From contig ONZQ02000023.1 in NCBI GenBank assembly GCA_900312665.1, positions 62,001 to 126,000 on the forward strand: a stretch of 64,000 nucleotides of DNA. The letters run 5' to 3'. A model generated the notes under the pieces. It did not search any database. It saw nothing but the letters and a program-made list of their open reading frames with translations, and was not told the DNA's origin. Origin of the DNA: Cephalotrichum gorgonifer (Eukaryota > Ascomycota > Sordariomycetes > Microascales > Microascaceae). This document shows positions 1 to 11,648 of the stretch, in pieces. The position numbers and the translations under genes were made by a program. Numbering within the stretch: position 1 is the stretch's first letter; each line of letters begins with the position of its first letter.

Positions 1-1721
1 GGGACCCCCTGAACGAATTCATTGCCACACAATCGTCTGACCGGTCCGTTCACATCTACTCGCTGCGGACGAAGGATGGCCAGTACACGCTGAACAATTT
101 TGATGACGTCAAGCCGGCAAAGTTGGCTAGCCATGCCAAGACGGACCTTCCTCCGCGGAGGATATCCTCGAGCAGTCCGGCTCCGCCTGAGTTCGGAACC
201 CGCGCCCAACTAGCCATCGACGCGATAGCGTCGGGATCGTTCAACTCTCCGGTGCCGTCTGCCCCTGGTACTCCCAACTCGGTACCACTCCCCATGGACC
301 CGCCGAGTGCTGTTAGCCACAGCCGGAGGTCGTCGTTCTCATCCCGTCGCTCAGTCTCACCTGCTCCGTCCATGCCACTGCCCGCCGTCATGGCCATGGA
401 GCCCTCTCCAAAACAGCATGTCTCGAGTCTCGGCCTAGGCATGAGAAATGCGAATCTTTATGCCAACGAGACACTGACCTCCTTCTTCCGGCGCCTGACC
501 TTTACCCCTGACGGAAGCCTGCTCTTGACTCCCTCGGGCCAGTATCAGTCGCAGCATCAGACTGACAAGGACTCGAAGCCGACTTACGAGGTTATCAATA
601 CCGTCTACATATATACACGGGGCGGCATCAATAAGCCCCCGATCGCGCATCTGCCGGGCCATAAGAAACCCTCAGTAGCTGTCCGGTGTTCACCCCTCTT
701 CTACACACTGCGTCAATCCCCACCCGCGACGAAGCATATCACTATAGATACCTCCTCGCCGGAGGAACCGATCCCGTCACTACCTGAGCCGCTCTCTGGA
801 CCCTCAACGACCAGCCACATTATGGAACCCCCTCCGCTACCAACTTTAGCACCTGCCGATTTAGCCACTAACACGACAAAGCCCTCGGGTGCCGAGTCCG
901 CCAGTGGCTCCGCCACCACCGCCCCTTCCCCTAAGCCTGCGTTTGTCCTCCCTTATCGCATGATCTACGCAGTCGCAACGCAGGACTCGGTCATACTGTA
1001 CGATACCCAGCAGCAGACACCAGTGTGTATAGTTAGCAATCTTCATTGTGCTACCTTCACTGATCTCGCATGGTAAGTGCTACATGGCATCTCCTCGACT
1101 TTGCCGTTCGCAATACCGGTTCACTACTGACCCCGCTCTCATAGGTCAAGCGATGGTCTAACGCTACTGATCACCTCATCCGATGGCTTCTGCTCTACCC
1201 TCTCTTTCGAGGCGGGTGAACTGGGCGAAATTTATACGGGCGAGGTGCCGAGCCTCAAACACCACACCGTTACGGTCTCAGGCACATCCTCGGCCAATAA
1301 TCCCTCGGTAGTGACACCCACTTCTGCCTTTGCGCCGCCCTCCCCGTTCCACGGCCATCATCACAAGAACTCGGGTAGCTCGTTCACGGCCCCTTCTCCC
1401 CCGGCGACGTCGACGGTTTCATTCTCCGGCGGGCGCCCCAACTCGCCGGCACGGTCCAACTCAACATCATCGGTCGCAACCCAGTCCTCTACGGCCGTGC
1501 TTAGCAACCCTCCCCTCATTGGAGGTAGCGTTCCCGGCATCGCGGCGACGAATTCGGGCAAGGTCACGGCGATCCCCATGACGACCCCACCCGAGACGCC
1601 ACGTAACACTGGGCCGGTGAGCGGCGTGAAGAGGGATGCTAGCGAGAGCGAGAAGGAGGACGTCAAGGAGCCGAAGAAGCGACGCGTTGCTCCCACGCCG
1701 GTTCAGGACCCTAAGCCTTGA
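1..1721 (+). CDS. cac2: Chromatin assembly factor 1 subunit B (Cac2/p60), 5' end outside window
   Basis: Partial gene, open from the left edge in the frame starting at base 3. Exons are <3..1072 and 1145..1721, about 548 codons visible. The intron 1073-1144 starts GTAAGT and ends ATAG; it splits the Trp codon of the segment DLAW|SSDG. The segments EFIATQSSDRSVHIYSL near the start, SFFRRLTFTPDGSLLLTPSG around residue 120 of the visible part, and DGLTLLITSSDGFCSTLSFE after the intron are typical of the WD40 beta-propeller of CAF-1 subunit B. That protein, with Cac1 and Cac3, deposits H3-H4 onto replicated DNA in the nucleus. A Ser/Pro-rich insert lies between blades, and a basic KKRR-containing low-complexity tail ends the protein. 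The identification rests on family knowledge; the missing N-terminus should hold the first WD repeats. Confidence 0.9.
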
Positions 1722-2285
1722 GCCTCGGGTAGTAATCTTCTTTGTTTCACACTTCGCTTTCACTTTTACCTTTCCTTTGTCTATTTAGAGAATCGGCCAA
1801 GTGCCAGGAACAGAAATGGCGCAGGGTCTAGCGATTGGGGGTGGCGTTTGGGAAGGCTAGCATTGTAACAACACTTTTTTCTTCAATGGGGGGGCTGCCA
1901 TGGTTGGGGGTTGAGCGTTTGGGAGTTTTTCATGTATCGTATCGGGCTGAGCCTTCGTTCTCGTATTGCCGAGTCTATTGAGTGCGTATTTTACGTCCGG
2001 AACTTTTCTACTCTGTAGTGACATTGTGACATGGTCGAATTTGATGCTATTGCAAAGAGTTTCGAGGAGTGACGAGACGCGAATGTGCTCCTACAAATCC
2101 GATAACCATACAGGGGACTGAAGAGAAGGGACGATGCAGTATTGTCTAACATGGTATGTTCTACACGGTTACTATAACCTATTCCATGCGGTAGAGATGG
2201 TGCAGCATACATTCCGCCCATCACCGCCTCAACTAATCTTATAAATATGATACATAGCTCAAGACACAGCTAAACGATGTGTCCC
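1722..2285. other. Tail-to-tail intergenic region between cac2 and mcr1
   Basis: This should contain both 3' untranslated regions. Short open frames here have no recognisable product and no splice-supported continuation. I see nothing else in it. Confidence 0.6.
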
Positions 2286-3356
2286 TTAGAACTTGTAAAC
2301 CTGCTCAGAGTTGTACCCGAGCTCCTGCAGCAGCCCCGTGAGCTCTCCCTGGTCCTTGGGGCTCTTCTTGGGGCCCGAGATGGCCTTCATCATGCCTGGA
2401 GGCCCGCAGACGAAGACCTTGAAGCCGTCTTCCTTGGGCTCGGGAAGCGTCGTCTTCAGGAGCTCCTTGGTGACATGTCCGCTCCCGCCGATCCAGCCCT
2501 TAGGGGCGTTGTCGAGGACGTAGAATGCCCTGAAGCGCTGGGGGTAGGTGTTCTCGAGGTCGGCAAGCTCGCGGCGGAGGAGGATGTCCTCCTCAGCGAT
2601 GTTGCCGAAGATGAGGGTGACCTTGGTCTTGTCGGCGGGGTTGGAGAAGATGGAGCGGAGGAGCTGGTACATGGGGGTAATACCGGTGCCGCCGGCGATG
2701 AGGGCGATGTGGGAGTGCTTGTTGGCGGTCCAGGGGTACTTGGGGAGGGGTCCCTTAACGTCGAGGGTATCGCCGGGCTTGAGGGAGTGGATGTGAGTGC
2801 TCATCGGTCCGTCCTTGTACTTCTTGATGAGGAGGTCAAGGCGTCCCTGGGCGTCTGGGGCGCTGTTAGTATACGAGTAGGATTGACCCTCGGGGCCTGG
2901 GAGGAAAGAGGAAGCGGTATAATATATCTTACCTTCGTCACTGACAGGGGTGTAGGGGCGGAGGACGGCCTTCTCGGCACCCTCGGGCTTAAACTTCGTT
3001 AGTATGGCGCTGGCGGTCACCATGCCCGACACCATGTCATCTTCTGGCAGCTTGAACCGGAACAGCTTGGTGTTGTGGTTCACGTCCTCGACCTTGTCGA
3101 GCGTCAGCGACACGAAGCCCTGGTCGCCGCCCGTGAGAGCCTTCTTGGGCGGGCCGGCGGGGACAGCCTTGGCGCCCGCGGAGCTACCCGTGAGGAAGTA
3201 GTACGCGGCACCCGCAAGGCCGGCGGCACCAGCGGCGTATGCGAAAGCGTTGCTGCCGCTCTTGGGGGCTTCGGGCGTGGGCGCGCTGGTGGCGTATCTC
3301 CGGGCCGCCTGGCAGCGCAGGGGCTGGAAAGTGCGGACGGCGGACCTGGCGAACAT
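2286..3356 (-). CDS. mcr1: NADH-cytochrome b5 reductase 2, mitochondrial
   Basis: Exons 3356..2933 and 2854..2286 encode 330 residues. Mcr1 transfers electrons from NADH through FAD to cytochrome b5-type acceptors. It is anchored in the mitochondrial outer membrane or released to the intermembrane space. The N-terminus is an Arg/Ser/Ala-rich targeting sequence followed by a hydrophobic segment (about residues 37-55). The FAD-binding motif RPYTPVSDED (about 132-142), the NADH-binding GGTGITPMYQLL and the C-terminal CGPPGMM motif are all present. The intron is 2855-2932 (78 bp, GTAAGA...CCCCAG), with a TACTAAC branch site just before a first AG that is too close to be used. Choosing the second AG restores the conserved SDEDAQGRLDLL. 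The unspliced frame is also open (356 aa), so an intronless prediction would wrongly carry a 26-residue insertion. The gene is divergent from ssu72. Confidence 0.93.
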   Translation of the reverse strand: MFARSAVRTFQPLRCQAARRYATSAPTPEAPKSGSNAFAYAAGAAGLAGAAYYFLTGSSAGAKAVPAGPPKKALTGGDQGFVSLTLDKVEDVNHNTKLFRFKLPEDDMVSGMVTASAILTKFKPEGAEKAVLRPYTPVSDEGKIYYTASSFLPGPEGQSYSYTNSAPDAQGRLDLLIKKYKDGPMSTHIHSLKPGDTLDVKGPLPKYPWTANKHSHIALIAGGTGITPMYQLLRSIFSNPADKTKVTLIFGNIAEEDILLRRELADLENTYPQRFRAFYVLDNAPKGWIGGSGHVTKELLKTTLPEPKEDGFKVFVCGPPGMMKAISGPKKSPKDQGELTGLLQELGYNSEQVYKF

Positions 3357-4135
3357 TTTGTAGGTGGCAGGTATGAGCGATTGGGGGTTGGTGGAGGGTT
3401 AGAAAGTCAATTGACTTTTAGCAGAAGTTTACTTTAATAGTCGTATGAGGGGAAGGGGCCGTTCCGGAACCGGCATTTTCAGAGACACAAGCTTGCTCAG
3501 TACATGACATCAGCATGTACGTAGGTTAGGAAAAAGGTATAGTGAATTGCCAAAGGAAACGGCACTCTGGAAACAGAATTATGGCTTCTGAAATACCGTT
3601 ATATTTGTCTTACATTGCTTACAAATATCAAGCTAGGAGCTTCAGGTGGGGGTAAATTCTTGGAAGCTTCAGATTCCTGGGCTGATCTGGAGGCTGTTCT
3701 CGGCTAGATCTCGGATAATGGTTCACTTCGCCGCCAGGGACACAGGCACACGACCCCAATCCAACCCTCCAGCAAAAACCTAGACATTACATCCCCAGCC
3801 TACTTCATACTTTGAGACCTCGCCTGAGGGAGGCATTCTAGTTCACAGCACCAGGTAAGCTACACGCATTCATTTGTTCGTTCCGTTTTCTTGCCCATGT
3901 AGATACCATGATGAATATTTTATTGGAGCTGTCTGACTTTCGATGATGACACAACATTTACCTATACGCAAACTTCTGACGCCATCTTCTCGCACATTAC
4001 CCTTCCTGCACACATCTTGATGGCATATATTCTAACCTGTTAGGAGTAGGGAATAAGCTCATCCGACTTCATTAAAAAAGATAAAACAAGATACCTGTGG
4101 AATAGTAGTTAGAACTCGTAGGCTTCGCGTCCATC
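3357..4135. promoter_or_regulatory. Divergent promoter region of mcr1 and ssu72
   Basis: 779 bp separate the two start codons. It contains a good candidate 5'-UTR intron of ssu72 at about 3855-4043: CAG before GTAAGC, then TCTAACCTGTTAG. This is inferred from splice signals only. No clear TATA element was identified. Confidence 0.45.
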
Positions 4136-5005
4136 ATGGCGACTTCTGCTATGGCGGCAGAAAGTACAAACGGCAGCGGGGCCAACTCAGCGCCCGCCAA
4201 GAACGGCGACGGCCACGATGCCCCGGGGTTCAAGCTCAAGTTCGCCACCGTTTGTGCCAGTAACCAGAACAGGTAGGCACATCGTCCCAGTCCCGCCTTG
4301 CCATAATGTCTTCCACCCGGTTCGCCCATCTGACCGCCGGCCTGCAGATCAATGGAGGCACACCTAAGACTATCCCAGGCGGGCTACCCTGTCATCTCCT
4401 TCGGCACCGGGTCCCTCGTCCGCCTCCCGGGCCCGACCATCACGCAGCCCAACGTCTACCAGTTCAACAAGACGTCATACGACAGCATGTACAGGGAGCT
4501 CGACGCTAAGGATTCGAGGTTATACACGGCCAACGGCCTCCTCGACATGCTAGAGAGGAACCGAAATATTAAGTGGGGCCCCGAGCGCTGGCAGGACTGG
4601 CCCGTCGGGTTCCCCCGGCTTCAGACCACCGGCGACAAGGGGAGCGATGGGACGGAGTCTGGCATAGTCGACGTCGTGTTCACGTGCGAGGAGAGGTGCT
4701 GGGACGCCGTCGTAGACGACCTACACAACCGTGGCTCGCCACTGAATAGGCCTGTTCATGTGTTCAACGTGGACATTAAAGATAACCGCGAGGAGGCGCT
4801 CGTCGGGGGCAGGGGCATTCTGGACCTTGCGAACTCGCTGAACCAGCTGGCCATCGAGGAGCGAGAGCGCGCCGGGGCCACGTCGTTTGATGCCGGGGGT
4901 GCTTCTGGCAGGGCCAGGTTCGATGAGAGGGTCCCGGAGGTGCTAGGGGAGTGGCAGGAGAGGTGGCCAAATCTTCCGGCCATCTGGACTCTGGCATGGT
5001 TCTGA
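4136..5005 (+). CDS. ssu72: RNA polymerase II CTD Ser5-phosphatase Ssu72
   Basis: Exons 4136..4272 and 4348..5005 encode 264 residues. Ssu72 removes phosphate from Ser5 (and Ser7) of the RNA polymerase II C-terminal domain and belongs to the cleavage/polyadenylation machinery in the nucleus. The catalytic CX5RS signature is visible as C40-ASNQN-R46-S, followed by MEAHLRLSQAGYPVISFGTG, a canonical Ssu72 segment. DVVFTCEERCWDAVVDDL and the C-terminal W(P)NLPAIWTLAWF are also family-typical. The intron 4273-4347 (GTAGGC...CTGCAG) splits the codon of catalytic Arg46 after its second base. The first ~30 residues are a Ser/Ala/Gly-rich extension of low conservation, so a start at Met6 (4151) is also possible. 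Confidence 0.94.
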
Positions 5006-8000
5006 CGGCGGTCACCAGAGCGGCTCTTTTTTTTTTCCGATTTACGATGATTACACTGGAGTGTACCGCAACGAGGGCTGGGGAGGAGGATTAGGTTGGC
5101 TTGGGATGGCGTTCGGATAGCATATATACCCTTTCTCACATAAATTCAAAGGTCGCAGATGATGCGATGACCATGCCCTGAGGGCCAAGGAATGATATCC
5201 TGGAGAGGCTGCGTCCCTGGAGGAGACCTACTCACCCACTACTCTCGTTCTTCCGTGTCCGCGTGATTATATCGGGATGTCCATGGGCAGGAGATCAAGG
5301 TATTTAGGTGCGTAGTATAGCTAAGCAATCTAGATCCCATTATCCGACACATCCCGAGGATAATGGGCTCCAGGGCGATCTTGGAAGAAGGTGGAGATGT
5401 TTATGATGCCAAGGTATCTTTCGAAACCTCATCCCAACAGCTGAGTATTATCTCATTCAAACATGGGGTCTACGACTCGTGGGAAGGCTGGGGACGATCG
5501 GCATCATCCACGAGGTGAGCGAGACAAGTCCAAAACGTTCGAATCGGAAACCAGGTCCTTCGTTCGTGCGGAGTAGATGATGTAGAGAGATGTTTGAAGC
5601 AAGCCGTTCACCTACCACGTGTGTCCAGGCCACGTTGAAGCGATGAGGGTGGGGTGATAGACACTCGAGACATGACGAAGGCGGCTGTGGACGGGGGCGG
5701 GGGACGAGGCAGCTGAAAAGGCGCCTGAGTCCGGAACAGCCTGTCCACCCAATGCTCCAAAAAGCAAGCCTCTACTGTATCGGATGGTAGAAGTCTCGTT
5801 GAAGTGTTGATTTGATTTTATGTGGCCCCTGATCGGCGCCCGAGATATCGGCAACTGGCAAACGGACGGTGGCGGATAGTAGGAAACGACGGGTGCCGAC
5901 TCGGCTTTATTAGGGTTTCCGGATCGCGGAGCCCCCATTCGCGCACGCGATAACTAATGTAGAGGCGAAGCCATCTGGACCATGGTGAGGTCCCAAGATT
6001 TGGGTAATATTGTGGACTTGACGACTGACACTAGTGCAATTTAAGCCGCACCAGAATCGAAGTGAGTTCACCCCTGCATTGTACTTTAGTACAAGTCGCC
6101 GCTGTCTGCTCGTACTACCCTAACGGTGGTATCCATCTGAATAAGTTGGGTTCAGTTGTACTTGTACACGTCGGCACGCACACTACACTATGGATTAGGG
6201 ACTGGAGACAGCTCTTGGGTCAGGTGACCATGGTATCAAGCAGAACGAGGAGTTCTCAATAGAAATAAGTATAGATATAAATTCCAGTAAATAACTGAAT
6301 AGATTCCTAGGAACGAGCTACACATCATCTCAACTTGGGTTACACATTATTCTATCCAGTTCATCCGAAGCAGCGGGGAGGATATCAAGTGCGCACATCC
6401 TCTGCACGAGTACCTCGACCTGTACATTACCTAGATGTTGGAAGCATAGTATACAAGTAACAGAAGTATACTCCAAAGGGGACTTGTAGGCAGTACAAGT
6501 ACACTTCTGGTTCAGCTGCTTACCCCTGCCTTTCTCCGGCTTTAATTCCACAAACGCTACAGGCGCCAGGATCGCACTGCTAGGGAAGGGTTCCTGCAGT
6601 GCCATGCCACTGGGCGGCCGACATGGGCTGAATAAACTATCCCGCTTTGTGTTAGTGTGGGGTCTCGGCAGCGTTCCCGCCCTCTCGTTGGTCGATCTCG
6701 GGTTCGTCTGGTCAAATGCAGTCAATCACAACCACCGCTGCTTAACGCCGAGTTGCTCTTCATTCACAAGCGTTTTGGCCATCTGGTCCACTGATAGGAG
6801 GAAAAAGACATCGGAGGTCCTTGTATAGGGGGGCTGGCTATCATGTGGGCGCCTTTTCTATTCCTATTTGCTTGAAGCGATTCGGGGGAAAGGGTCTGAG
6901 ACAGAACTACGAGTACAGAGTACTAATGCAAGAGTCCAGGTGACAGTGGAGCGTTACAAGCCGTACCTTCCACTTGTGCAACAAACAGGCTACTTGTATT
7001 AAAGTACTGGGAATTAGGTTCCTTCGATCCTAGCTTGGGTTGGGTGTGTGGGAATCCTAGAATTTGGCTCATTTCCCAAGTCGTCTTCGGTGGATACCCC
7101 TTTTCACATCCTTTCCCCGATTCTCTGTGCACCCCCTCTTCCTGTCTATCTCACCCTTAAGAAGCTGAGATCAACTTTTCTCCGGATTCCCTTGGGCCCA
7201 AGCTGGATCAGCACCCCGACAGCCCATCCCGTCCAAGCGCATCGCCATCCCCATTGGCTGCTAGATCCTTGCCTAGGGCCGTGACGTTTCATGCTTCACC
7301 TGTACTGTCGCGGATCTCTTCCTCACGCACATCCATCCACTCTGGCTTCTCACTCCCTTGACTACTTTGCATTCCATTCCATCCAGTCAGTCGCCGAGCG
7401 ATTGACGAAAAAGTGACATTCCTCTCCGTCCGAATATCGTCATTGTCCCCGGTATCAATACCCCTATCACGACATCACAATATCACGAACCTCTCCCCAA
7501 GCGCTTGCCCGCAGTGAACCCAACGCCGATTTATGCATGCGTCCGACCCCGAAATATATTCTTCATACCGAGCTGATTAAGACGGGTCTCCCGACAAACT
7601 CATCACTCCCAATCCACCCTCCTCAACAGAGTCGCAAATAGAAATCGAACGAATAGAACGAAGCTACACTATCGACGGGCCCCTCCTACTCCCCTGACTC
7701 GAAAACGTCCAAACCCGAATAAAAGGAAGCATTCCGAAACGTAGTCTGCCGGCCGAAGTCTCAAAGGAAAAATCAACTATCTGTCACAGCAAACACTCCT
7801 GTCTGGCTAGGTCTAAGACATCCCCAGCAACTGACTCGAACCGGAGGAGAATTCGTCACTACGCGAAGGCAGAAGAGGACCTGGGAACCCCGAGCCGCCG
7901 GCCCCTCCCCCAGGTCTCTTGGATTGTCATCCACTAAAAGTCACCTAGCATCAGGAGGCATCAACTTCCTGACTAGCAGCCCTGAGGACGACCTCGAACT

Positions 8001-8078
8001 TTCTCCCGCCATAATTTGAATAGACGAGATGCCCGTCTGTCACCTTTATCAATAGGCGGAAAAGACCGGTCGTCAAAC
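5006..8078. other. Gene-poor interval upstream of spa2
   Basis: About 3 kb without a supportable gene. Short open frames on both strands (the longest about 130 codons) have no recognisable motifs. Several TACTTGTA/TACAAGTA-type palindromic words occur (6088-6096, 6158-6167, 6493-6502, 6991-6998). From about 7300 to 8078 the plus strand becomes pyrimidine-rich with scattered ATGs, which fits the long promoter/5' leader usual for a fungal polarity gene. Confidence 0.5.
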
Positions 8079-10862
8079 ATGTCTAGGTACGGCGACGGTG
8101 CTGCCTTCCCTAGCAGCCGCGGCCAACTCGCATCACCACCAACCTCGGGAGGATCGAACGGCCAGGAGCCCATGAACGGCTTCGCAGGTCCCCGGGGCAT
8201 GGCTGGCCCCTCCCCGCCCCCGTCCATCGCCCGGTCCAGTACCTACGCTAGAAGCGAGAGTGGGAGGAGTACGAAGGAGGACCAGACGGAAGCCATCTTG
8301 GGCGCTCGCTACCTGGCCCTAAAGAAGTTCTTGAATGTACGCGACGGGAGGTCTTCCGGCACCACTCCCAAGGCCAAGGACAAGCTCCTGCGCCTGACGG
8401 GAGTGCAGCTCATCGAGCTCAGCACGGATGTGTACGACGAGTTAAAGCGCCGCCAGGACACCCGTGCGCCGCAGTCCCTCCCCCCGGAGAGTAGCTTCCA
8501 CCCGAAGCGGAACCAGGCACGCCAGAAACTATCCTCCTTAAGCTCCGAGCGATTCCAGAGCCTAGCGACCGATGTATTCACCGAGCTAGGGCGGAGATTC
8601 CCCCACTTCGCCGCTGGCGACATCCCGCGTATGGGCAGCTCCATGTCCATGCGCCCCCCGAGGACCACCAGCAGGAGGCGGCCATCTGACGCGAGCTCTA
8701 TAAGAGGTCCGGGACAGCTCAACGGCTCGGGCTATGGGGACTCGGTGCCTCCGTCACCCAGCTTGGCCAACGGAGAATTTTCTCGCCCGCTTCAAAAGCA
8801 GTTCCAGAGCAACACCATAGTACCCAACAAGAGCACAATGGTGGAGGAAGACGACGACGCGCCAGAGGGAAACGATCCGGCATTCGGCAGTCTCGCTCGT
8901 GCACCGACGAATAACATGGATAGCCTCAGGAGTCCTGATACCCAGGCAAGCCCTATACAGTCAGAGGTAAGACATGTTGGGCCTAAGGCTATTCTTTCTG
9001 CGCTATCTACATTCTCAGGCCATGTCAGTTTCGCTAATAATATGAACACCATGACATAGGCGGATAAGAGACTCATCGATGACTACCAGTCGCAAGTGCG
9101 AGAACTCCGGGAAAAGCTCGACACCATGGAAGACGACCTCAAGCGAAAGGACGACGAACTGAACAACGTCCTAGATGGCGAGCGAACCCGCGCAAGCGCG
9201 GCGAACGTAGAGAAGCAGGCGTGGGACGACCTGCGACTGAGCCTCGAGAACAAACTGGCCGAGGCGCAGGATCTAAACGAATCCCTACGGGACGAGATCG
9301 AGCGCGCGCGGGCCGACCACTCGAACGAAACGAGGGAGCTTCGGGGTCAGATTTCCGACTTGCAGGATCGGTTGGAAAAGGAACAGCAAGCTACCGCCGC
9401 TGCTGCCTCGATGGCTAGGAGTTCCGGGGATGCTGATCCGGAATTACAACGGGAGAACCGGGAGCTCCAGGCTGCTCTACGCGAGCAGCAGGCCGTCACG
9501 GACGAGGTGCGACGCAACGCACAGAACGCACTGCGAGAGATGCGGGAGCTGTCGCAGCAGAGCAACGTGGCGTACGAACGGCAGGAGGGCCTGGAAAGGA
9601 CGATCGACCAGCTCGAGAAGGAAGTGCGCGAGTGGAGGGACCGGTATACCAAGGCGAAGACTCAGCTGAGGAGTCTGCGCGCGTCGTCGATGGGCCTTAC
9701 CATGGAGAAGGAGGCGACGAGACATCTGAGAGACAGGGGATTTACCGACGACAACGGCATGGTCAAGGACATCCACGTCACCAAGTTCCAGGTCGGCATT
9801 GACGATATACTGCAGCAGGCTAGGACGGAAAACGCCGACAAGGTCATGGACGCGATGAAGGCAGTCGTTGTCAATGTGCGACGGATCACCAAGGACATGG
9901 ACATGTCCGCACAGGCGGCGCCCCGAAGCGACGATTTTGTGCAACAGCAAGCAAAGCTGAAGTCCAGGGTATCACAGACAGCGAACGCATTCATCACGGC
10001 CGCGAAGAACCATGCCAACTCGGCCGGAATGTCGCCCGTTTCGCTACTGGACGCCGCCGCCTCGCACTTGGTCAGTGCTGTCGTGGAGTTGCTACGGTTG
10101 GTCAAGATCCGGCCTACCCCAGCCGGGGAGCTAGAGGACGATGACGACGGAGTGATGACACCAGTCGACTCAACGGGATTCTTCTCGCCGCAGAGCTCGA
10201 GGCAGGAGTCGATGGTGACGCCCCTCGCCCCGCCGCCGGCGTTCCAGGGTCTAGGAGCCCGGGTGAGTGTCGACTCGTCCGCCTACAGCCCCGTCAACTC
10301 GCCCCGGGAGTCGGGCGAGCAGTCCGGGTACCCCCCTAGGTCAATGTCGCGGCTGCCGAACGAGGTATCCGGGATGAACGGGGGAGGCTCGTACTATGGC
10401 GCGGACAAGGGCTTGCCGCCGCCGCCGCCGCCGAACGCATACGACAACCTACCTTCTCAGTACGGGCGTGCCGACGACTTAAAGCTGTTCCTCGAAGACC
10501 AGACGGCCGTGCTCGTGTCCAGCATCCAGAATCTCGTGGGCTCGATCAGAAGCAATTCGTCCGTCAACCAGATCACCGACGAGATAGCGACCATTGCGAC
10601 GGTTGTCGGCGGGGTCATCTCGGAGACTCAGAGCAGCGGTAACGGCGAACTTGTCACGAGGCTCGAGGCAAGCAGGGACAAGCTCATCGCCGCGGATGAT
10701 CAGGGTAGGTCGATTATTGCCAAGGGGAAGGGGGAGAACGACCGAGAATGGAAGATGTGGACGCAGGGGCTGCCGCCCGTCGCGTTCGAGCTGGCGAGGG
10801 AGATGAAGGAGCTGATGACGAGGGTCGATCAGCTCGGGATAGGGGCGGATGACTTCTCGTAG
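8079..10862 (+). CDS. spa2: Polarisome scaffold protein Spa2
   Basis: Exons 8079..8966 and 9060..10862 encode 896 residues. Spa2 is the scaffold of the polarisome at hyphal tips and septa; it binds formin, Bud6-type proteins and MAPK components. The N-terminus carries two Spa2-homology/GIT repeats, ARYLALKKFLNVRDG...LSTDVYDELKRRQ (about residues 74-127) and NQARQKLSSLSSERFQSLATDVFTELGRR (about 146-175). A long charged coiled coil follows the intron (roughly residues 300-520), then Ser/Pro-rich linkers and a conserved C-terminal helical domain ending DQLGIGADDFS. The intron 8967-9059 starts GTAAGA, ends CATAG and is phase 0. I use the first ATG of the frame (8079); the frame is open further upstream but has no ATG there. 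Confidence 0.92.
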
Positions 10863-11648
10863 GGGTGGTAAGGGAGGTGTTGTGGCGGCAGGTTTTTGAT
10901 ACCCAGGTGCTTTCCGTGACGTTTTCCCCGCGTTGTTTGCGGGAGACTCGACGAGTGTTCTGGGAGTATACAAGGTTCATCATTTTTTTAAAGTCTTCTC
11001 TTCCTCTTTTGTTAGCGAATGCATACGAAGTAGGATCTTGCATAGAAGGGGGTTGGGATTATCACCTCTTTTTCCTTTGCTTCCTCTTTTTTTTCTGCCC
11101 CTTTCTTCTTATTTCTGTCTTTGCTGCATCTTCTGGGTGTAGATCTGTCGGCTTTCCGTGTTGGAGTACTTGAGCAATTTCGCAAGGACGGGGGAACAAT
11201 GGGCGGCTAAGAGTGAGGGAGCGAACGAGCGGGGGGCGCCCCTTGACGACAGAGCTCTCATGCGGCTTATATATACTGGTTGTCGTGGATGTAGGGTAGG
11301 ACGGGAGTTGAGCTGGAACGGAGAAATGAAGCATAAGTGGGATCTTTGCATTTACATTTACATTTGCATTTGTAATGTTATCTTACTTCAGTACACTCGA
11401 GGTCTGCCTAGATGTGTGTCCTGGCCGTTGATGTTGTCAGGCGCGGAGTAATACGCCCGAAGTCCGAAGGATTAGGGCTGAAAACCCGCCCGAGTGAGGT
11501 GTGATACAAGGATGTGATGGCCCTACGACACTGGTCCATCCGATCCCCGTCTCTGGTCTCTGCTTACTTCCCGTTTCGGGAGCGCGGGGGCGGCCCTTCC
11601 TGTTTTCCAACTTTGGAAGGAGATGCGGGCTTCCAAAACATCCCGGCT
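10863..11648. other. Tail-to-tail interval between spa2 and the F-box-like gene
   Basis: T-rich and pyrimidine-rich tracts around 10980-11120 fit a 3' untranslated region. No gene is supported here. Confidence 0.5.

Noticed and set aside
2277..3002. 241-codon open frame antisense to mcr1
   Set aside because: Shadow of a strongly conserved gene on the other strand, with low-complexity Val/Leu/Gly composition.
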